44,432 nt of DNA from Microcaldota archaeon (GTDB lineage: Archaea > Micrarchaeota > Micrarchaeia > Anstonellales > Anstonellaceae): contig JAKAJC010000009.1 in assembly GCA_021814005.1 (NCBI GenBank), positions 1 through 44,432 of the forward strand. Reading direction: 5' to 3'. The position numbers were made by a program, and so were the translations under genes. This document shows, piece by piece, positions 39,980 through 44,432 of the stretch; the stretch's first letter is position 1, and each line of letters opens with the position of its first letter. The notes below the pieces were generated by a model. It ran no database searches. It was not told the origin of the DNA and was given only the letters and a program-made list of their open reading frames with translations.

Positions 39980-41923
39980 TCAAAACCAGGTCCTGAGTCT
40001 CGTTATCCCAATCCTGAGCGCGTTGCCGATCACCAGCAGGGAAAGCCCCATGTCCCCGACTGCAACCGCCACCCAGAGGCTTGTGAGCCCGAAAAACGCC
40101 ATGAGCCCGACTCCCCCCTTGACAAGGACCGATGCCGCCACGTTCTCCTTAACGACATTCATAGTTTTTCTCCCAAGCCTCACAAGGAAGGGTATCTTGG
40201 ACAGGTCGTCCCTCATTATCGCCGCGTCCGCGGTCTCGATGGCAACGTCGCTGCCTATCGCCCCCATGGCGATCCCCACGTCCGCAGCCGCAAGCGCGGG
40301 CGCGTCGTTCACCCCATCGCCCACCATCATCACCGCCCCGTATTTCTGCCTGAGGCGCTTCACTTCCTCAAGTTTTTGCTCTGGCAGGAGAGCGGCATGG
40401 AAATGCTTTATGCCCGCACGCCCTGCAATGGCTTGCGCAGTCTCCTTGTTGTCGCCTGTGAGCATGATGGAGGTTATCCCCATTGCCTCAAGCTCGGACA
40501 CCGCCTCCCTTGCCCCATTTCTCAGCCTGTCTGAAATGCTTATTATGCCAATCGCCTTCTCCCGTGTTGTGACCATTACAACGGTCTTCCCCTCGCTTTC
40601 CAGACGGCGCATCAGTTCCCTGCTCTTTTCGTCCGCCTTGATTGGAAGCTTGAGGTTGCCTGCAAAATATATCGCGCCCCCTATCGTACCGCCGATTCCC
40701 TTTCCGGGGTAAGCCATGAATTTGGACACCCTGTGCAATCTTTTTGGCGCCTTTTGCATTATCGCCTTCGCAACCGGATGCTCCGACTTTGCCTCAAGCG
40801 ACGCGGCTATTCGAAGCATCTCATCCTTTGAATGGCCGTTGAGGGGCATGACATCCGCCACCTCGAAGACCCCTTCCGTGAGCGTCCCGGTCTTGTCAAA
40901 AATCACGGCCTTTGCCCCTGCTGCCTTCTCCAGGTAGTCCCCTCCCCTCACCAGAATGCCGTTTTTAGCCGCGGACGAGATGCCAGACACCAGGGAAACC
41001 GGGGTGGAAATCGCAAGCGCGCATGGGCATGCGGTGACCAGCAGCACCAGCGCCCGATAGAACCATGTGTCAAAAGGCTGGCTGAAAACAAGCGCAGGCA
41101 CGATTGCCACAAGCACTGATGCGAAAATGACTGCAGGAGTATAGATTGCGGCAAACCTGTCCACGAACTTTTCAGCCCCCGATTTCTGCTTCTCCGCGTT
41201 TTGCACGATTGCCGCGATTTTGGAAACAAGCGTGCGGTCCGAAGGGGCGGTTACGCGCATCTCAAGATAGCCCTCGCCGTTTATCGTGCCTGCGTATGCC
41301 TTGCCTCCCTTTTGCTTTGCGGCAGGAACAGACTCTCCGGTGATTGCCGCCTCATTCACATACGAATGGCCGAATACTATTGTTCCATCAATCGGAATCC
41401 TGTCGCCAGGCTTCACAATGACGATATCTCCGATTTTGAGCGAATGGGCGTCCACCTCTACCTCTTGTCCGTTCCGCTTGAGCCGTGCAGTCTCCGGCGC
41501 AAGCTTGAGGAGGGCGGCGATGGAATTGCGCGCCCTCTCCCCCGCGTATTCCTCAAGGAATTCGGCGCATGCGAACAGGAAGATTATGGATCCTCCCTCC
41601 TCCGCATGACCGGTGAGGAATGCGCCCGCAGCCGCGATTACCATGAGCGAGTTCATGTCAAAGCGCTTCTTGAGAAGGGATTCCCAAGCCCTCTTCATTA
41701 TGCCCCAGCCTGCGACAACTATCACCAAAAGATAGAGCGCGTGCGCATAAGCTTCGGAGGAGAGAACGAATTCAAGGTAAAGCCCCAATGCAAGCGCGAC
41801 AAGGGAAACCAGGAGGATAAGAGCTTTCTTCTGCTTCCAGAGCGGCTCCTTTTTCTCGAAAATGTCGGCTGCGCAGCTTGAGCAAGCTCTTTCGTTTTTA
41901 TGGCCGTATGTTTTGGTTTTCAT
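39980..41923 (-). CDS. Zn2+/Cd2+/Pb2+-type P1B ATPase
   Basis: 647-residue heavy-metal efflux ATPase. The N-terminus is short (a CSSC pair at 14-17) with no complete HMA domain. Membrane helices begin at ~33. Key motifs: TGESVP, ACPCALAISTP with Cys299-Pro-Cys301, DKTGTLTEG with phosphorylated Asp343, SEHPVAKA (HP motif), GDGVNDAPALAAADVGIAMG. The C-terminal helix motif VADMGLSLLVIGNALR with the preceding Asp residue fits ZntA/CadA rather than copper pumps. AGGGGT precedes the ATG. A truncated copy of its first 50 codons is found next to the arsR-type gene 1 kb upstream, indicating rearrangement in this operon. Confidence 0.95.
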   Translation of the reverse strand: MKTKTYGHKNERACSSCAADIFEKKEPLWKQKKALILLVSLVALALGLYLEFVLSSEAYAHALYLLVIVVAGWGIMKRAWESLLKKRFDMNSLMVIAAAGAFLTGHAEEGGSIIFLFACAEFLEEYAGERARNSIAALLKLAPETARLKRNGQEVEVDAHSLKIGDIVIVKPGDRIPIDGTIVFGHSYVNEAAITGESVPAAKQKGGKAYAGTINGEGYLEMRVTAPSDRTLVSKIAAIVQNAEKQKSGAEKFVDRFAAIYTPAVIFASVLVAIVPALVFSQPFDTWFYRALVLLVTACPCALAISTPVSLVSGISSAAKNGILVRGGDYLEKAAGAKAVIFDKTGTLTEGVFEVADVMPLNGHSKDEMLRIAASLEAKSEHPVAKAIMQKAPKRLHRVSKFMAYPGKGIGGTIGGAIYFAGNLKLPIKADEKSRELMRRLESEGKTVVMVTTREKAIGIISISDRLRNGAREAVSELEAMGITSIMLTGDNKETAQAIAGRAGIKHFHAALLPEQKLEEVKRLRQKYGAVMMVGDGVNDAPALAAADVGIAMGAIGSDVAIETADAAIMRDDLSKIPFLVRLGRKTMNVVKENVAASVLVKGGVGLMAFFGLTSLWVAVAVGDMGLSLLVIGNALRIGITRLRTWF

Positions 41924-42873
41924 CGATATACCCCTGACTCTGCCTAAGCAGTATCATGGTGCGGCAGTTACCGCCCAGAAACCGTTTCAGTGCTTCAGTA
42001 TCGCGTTCAACGTGTACATACTCAATCTTCCCTCGTCAAGCCTGGCGCTCAGTTCGCGGCCCGGGCTCCATCTCCTTTTCCGGTCGTATGAACATGCCAA
42101 GGGCCGAATTCAGCAGCGGGATTGCGTAGAATGATATTGCAAAGCCGGCGATTCCGCCGGTGAGCACGCGCAGCAGGTTGGTGCTCTCATGCAGGCCCAT
42201 GAACGAGAGCCAATACCAGTTCGGGTTCATGCCCGCCAACAGCTGGGTGGTGCCGTCTACCCCCATGGGCACCAAGGCCAGCAGCAGCCATGCAGGGTGA
42301 GGAACGTGTGTTGAGATGGTTTTTCTGTAAAGCGGATACAACAGCGCGCCGACCAGCATGAAAAGGTAGATGGACGTGTTGCGGGCGCATTGGCCGAACG
42401 CATAGCCGGTTCCGTAATCTGAAAAAACCATGTGCGGCCGGCCGCTGAACGCGTCCGGGCCCGTGAGGGTTTCGTTTCCCCCATTGATGCAATCGCGGAT
42501 TGAAAGCCCGCTTCCGTTCTGGTAAATGCAAAACGAGCGGCGCACCAGCTGGTGGCAGGCCGTCGAATCGGCGGCATACATCATCTGGGCCGCCCCGATT
42601 CCGGCTTGGGCCAGAAACGGCGGCAAAACCGTTGATAAGACCAGCAGGATGGAAATGGCTACGTAAATAAGGTATCCTGCCCCCCATTTGCCCGAAACTG
42701 CCGACCTTGCGTTTGCCATGCTCTTCCCCTCTGTTCTCATATTAGGCCCCTATCCATCATCGACCTTATTCCAGTGCCACGAATTCAAGGTAAAGCCCGG
42801 CTGCGAGGGCGGCATGGAAAACCAGGAGGACAAGAACTTTCATCTGCTTCCAGAGCGGCTCCTTTTTCTCGAA
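41831..42873 (-). repeat. Direct repeats from the Zn/Cd ATPase 5' region flanking DUF2085
   Basis: A 30-bp block at 41831-41860 in the ATPase gene recurs without change at 42844-42873, in the truncated copy, 1,013 bp away; the similarity continues on both sides for about 140 bases with mismatches. The DUF2085 gene lies between them. Confidence 0.85.
42036..42740 (-). CDS. DUF2085 family membrane protein
   Basis: 234 residues, membrane protein with about five helices. Family marks are visible: ACHQLVRRSFC near the first loop, FGQCARNTSIYLF, PMGVDGTTQLL and HESTNLLRVLTGGIAGF, i.e. the conserved Cys/His and Asp/Glu residues of DUF2085. Function is unknown; the conserved Cys and His suggest metal binding, which would fit this neighbourhood. 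SD-like GGGG stands before both the ATG used and an internal ATG at 42719. It seems inserted between the truncated ATPase fragment and the intact ATPase gene, all on the minus strand. Confidence 0.88.
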   Translation of the reverse strand: MRTEGKSMANARSAVSGKWGAGYLIYVAISILLVLSTVLPPFLAQAGIGAAQMMYAADSTACHQLVRRSFCIYQNGSGLSIRDCINGGNETLTGPDAFSGRPHMVFSDYGTGYAFGQCARNTSIYLFMLVGALLYPLYRKTISTHVPHPAWLLLALVPMGVDGTTQLLAGMNPNWYWLSFMGLHESTNLLRVLTGGIAGFAISFYAIPLLNSALGMFIRPEKEMEPGPRTERQA

Positions 42874-42924
42874 GATGTCTGCTGCGCGAGAAGAGCAGCT
42901 TTTTTCATGGCTATTCGTTTGCAT
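42766..42924 (-). pseudogene. Truncated 52-codon copy of the Zn/Cd ATPase N-terminus
   Basis: The reading frame starts MQTNSHEKSCSSRAADIF, runs through EKKEPLWKQ and one hydrophobic helix, and ends LYLEFVALE-stop. It aligns with residues ~5-55 of the intact ATPase (CSSCAADIFEKKEPLWKQ...LYLEFV), with the second Cys of CSSC changed to Arg. The ATG overlaps the end of the arsR-type gene by 14 bases and has AGGTG upstream, the arrangement expected of the original arsR-ATPase operon. Either a remnant of a disrupted second ATPase gene or a retained single-helix micro-protein. Confidence 0.8.
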
Positions 42925-43264
42925 GCCTTGCACCTGCCTTGATTATCCCGAGTATGTGCCTGTCCTTGAGCGAATAATATGCGATTTTCCCCTCCTTTTT
43001 GAATTTCACAAGATTTGCCCCCCTGAGCATGGCAAGCTGGTGCGAAATGGCGGACTGGCTCATGGACAGGAGGTTTGCCAGGTCGCAGACGCACAATTCC
43101 CTGTGCGAGAGGGCGTGCAGGAGCATTATCCTGGTCGGGTCGCCAAGCAGCCTGAAGCTTCCGGCCGCCTTGCGCAGCGGCCCGTCGCCCAGCATCCTTG
43201 CCCTCGCCTCCTTTACTGCGGTGCGGTTTATCCTCCTGACATCGCATTCATACCTGTTTTTCAT
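42911..43264 (-). CDS. ArsR/SmtB-family metal-sensing repressor (CadC-like)
   Basis: 117-residue winged-helix repressor that releases DNA on metal binding. The alpha-3 site reads ELCVCDLA, as in CadC, with Cys7 near the N-terminus as a possible further ligand; the recognition helix is SQSAISHQLAMLRGANLV; and the alpha-5 zinc site is fully kept as DxH-x10-HxxE in LKDRHILGIIKAGARHANE. Both metal sites of the family are therefore present. A TATA-like box centred ~26 nt before the ATG indicates a leaderless start. Likely regulates the zinc/cadmium ATPase operon and itself. Confidence 0.92.
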   Translation of the reverse strand: MKNRYECDVRRINRTAVKEARARMLGDGPLRKAAGSFRLLGDPTRIMLLHALSHRELCVCDLANLLSMSQSAISHQLAMLRGANLVKFKKEGKIAYYSLKDRHILGIIKAGARHANE

Positions 43265-43296
43265 ATGAGTAAACATTCATGTGACATTTATAATCC
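43265..43296 (-). promoter_or_regulatory. arsR promoter with operator-like inverted repeat
   Basis: On the minus strand ggattataaatg (TATA, 43285-43296) is followed by atgaatgtttactcat (43265-43280), an imperfect inverted repeat of the TGA-n-TCA kind bound by SmtB/CzrA-type repressors, sitting between TATA box and start codon. It suggests autoregulation. Confidence 0.55.
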
Positions 43297-43336
43297 TGCC
43301 TCTCCATGCTCCTTCCCACCACATACAGCCGGATTT

Positions 43337-44432
43337 TCACGAATACAGCGGCGCCAGGCGGGAGAGTTCTTCGGAGAATCTCGAGATATCCCGCTCGGAA
43401 TTGTACACGTATGTGCTGGCCCGAACCGCGCCCCGGTCAGCGCCCAAGGCATTCAGCGCCGGCTGGGAACAGAAATAGCCGCTGCGGACCGCAATGTGGC
43501 GCTGGTCCAGCAACAGGCCGAGGTCATGGGGCCTGGCTTTTGGCAGGTTGAAGGCCCGCAGGCCGGACCGGCAGGGACTTGGCCCATAACTCCGGCCCCC
43601 GGCCGACAGGATGCCCTCGTCCAGCCGGGCGCCCAGTTCGCGGCCCCTGCGCTCGACCTCGTCCATGCCCAGCCGCCGCAAGTAGGCGCAGGCGGCGGCA
43701 AATCCCAGCATGCCCGCATAGTGCTGGATGCCGGCCTCAAAACGCGATGTGCCAACAGCCTGTTCGACTTTCTGGAGGCTAACCGACCTGACCGTTCCGC
43801 CGCCGGCCAGCAGCGGCCGCAACCGCGATTGCTGCGAAGACGACACCACGAGTGCGCCGATGCCGTTGGGTCCCAGCATCTTGTGGGCAGAAAAGCACAG
43901 GAAATCAATTTTGTCCCGTCCGAAATCGGTTCTTTGGTGGGGGACGCCCTGCGCGCCATCCACGCATAGCAGGGCGCCGGCATCATGAACAAGTTTGGCC
44001 AATTCACGGACGGGCTGGCCGGTGCCGGTGACGTTGGAGAGGCTGTGGGTGACCGCCAATGCGGTGGAGCGGCCGATGGCCGCCTGCCAGCGCGCAAGCG
44101 GCACCTGGCCTTCCGAATCCGCGGTGAGAATTTCAAGCTCGATTCGGCCCTCCTCGCGCAGGCGCAGCAGCGGCAGCAGGACCGAGTGGTGCTCCATCTC
44201 GGTGGTCACCACCTGCCGGCGCCCGGCGTAGTCCAGGCCGCATGCCACTATGTTAAGCCCCTCGGTGGCATTGCGTGTCCAAATAAGCTCATGGCCGCGC
44301 GCGCCAACAAATCCCGACACTTGCTCGCGGGCATTTTCAACCTGCTCGCTGGCCTGCCGACCCAGGGAATGCGAGCTGCGCGCGGCGCAAGCTCCAAATT
44401 CGGTGTAATACGCGCGCTCGGCCTCCAGCACC
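43337..44432 (-). CDS. Cysteine desulfurase (SufS/CsdA-like class V aminotransferase), 5' end cut
   Basis: PLP enzyme that takes sulfur from cysteine as a persulfide for iron-sulfur cluster or thio-cofactor synthesis. At least 364 residues visible; about 20-40 N-terminal residues (the LDNAATT start) lie past the window edge, so the GTG at the edge is probably not the true start. Motifs: RNATEGLN, EMEHHSVLLP, THSLSNVTGTGQP, VDGAQGVPH, SAHKMLGPNGIGAL with the PLP-binding Lys184 (visible numbering), and RSGYFCSQPALN with catalytic Cys321. It lies upstream of arsR on the same strand, 72 bp away. No scaffold gene is visible. Confidence 0.93.
   Translation of the reverse strand, partial: VLEAERAYYTEFGACAARSSHSLGRQASEQVENAREQVSGFVGARGHELIWTRNATEGLNIVACGLDYAGRRQVVTTEMEHHSVLLPLLRLREEGRIELEILTADSEGQVPLARWQAAIGRSTALAVTHSLSNVTGTGQPVRELAKLVHDAGALLCVDGAQGVPHQRTDFGRDKIDFLCFSAHKMLGPNGIGALVVSSSQQSRLRPLLAGGGTVRSVSLQKVEQAVGTSRFEAGIQHYAGMLGFAAACAYLRRLGMDEVERRGRELGARLDEGILSAGGRSYGPSPCRSGLRAFNLPKARPHDLGLLLDQRHIAVRSGYFCSQPALNALGADRGAVRASTYVYNSERDISRFSEELSRLAPLYS

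Noticed and set aside
42036-42038. TGA readthrough (selenocysteine or pyrrolysine-like) in DUF2085
   Set aside because: The DUF2085 motifs are complete before the stop, and no SECIS-like element or conserved context was seen; kept only as a low-interest coding remnant.

Overview
The window comes from an archaeon. Direct evidence: ribosomal protein L15e, the RNase P proteins RNP3 (Rpp30) and RNP2 (Pop5), fibrillarin (FlpA), radical-SAM type Dph2, RtcB ligase, a single-gene archaeal SpeD, and a tRNA-Lys(UUU) interrupted by a 34-nt intron with a bulge-helix-bulge splice motif. Many genes have a TATA-like box centred about 23-27 nt before the start codon, i.e. leaderless mRNAs; others carry GGTG/GGAG Shine-Dalgarno sites. 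The DNA is GC-rich by eye. A DPANN-type lineage (Diapherotrites/Micrarchaeota-like) would fit the many unrecognised secreted or membrane proteins, but the window alone does not settle the lineage.

Layout. 1-6.8 kb: 3' part of uvrA, then a minus-strand trio (secreted protein of unknown function, NlpC/P60-like protein, pirin), divergent from a short uvrC; dph2 overlaps the uvrC end. 6.8-11.8 kb: minus-strand run ppsA > PH-domain membrane protein > CPA2 antiporter > dph2. 11.9-13.0 kb: flpA, tRNA-Lys with intron, and a 152-bp hairpin-rich stretch bounded by a repeat of the tRNA 3' end. 13.0-16.2 kb: glycosylation cluster (sugar epimerase, GT2, multi-pass GT-C-like protein). 16.2-21.3 kb: two very large unrecognised proteins with paired palindromic operator-like sites. 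21.4-24.5 kb: rtcB, a coiled-coil protein, rpl15e. 24.6-27.1 kb: a two-gene ABC transporter on the minus strand that separates rpl15e from rnp3-rnp2. 28.1-32.5 kb: a 355-bp non-coding stretch with weak 30-bp periodicity, speD, a HEAT/receiver/cupin-like protein and a double Lrp/AsnC regulator. 32.5-36.0 kb: a 32-codon leader ORF with hairpins, a GXGXG beta-helix protein, and two tandem AttH/CrtC-like paralogs.

36.1-43.3 kb is a metal-handling island: anchored cupredoxin, membrane protein with a CPxC motif, small Cys4 metal-binding peptide, CopB-like P1B ATPase whose N-terminus repeats that peptide, a small membrane protein, a CPC-type Zn/Cd ATPase, a DUF2085 membrane protein, a truncated 52-codon copy of the ATPase N-terminus, and a CadC/SmtB-like repressor. 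The window ends in a cysteine desulfurase cut by the edge.

Working together: uvrA and uvrC belong to nucleotide excision repair; flpA, the tRNA-Lys intron, RtcB, RNP2, RNP3 and L15e are RNA maturation and translation genes; the metal island combines sensing, extracellular copper binding and efflux. The least explained parts are the 593/1036-aa protein pair, the HEAT/receiver/cupin-like protein, and the duplicated pieces inside the metal island.
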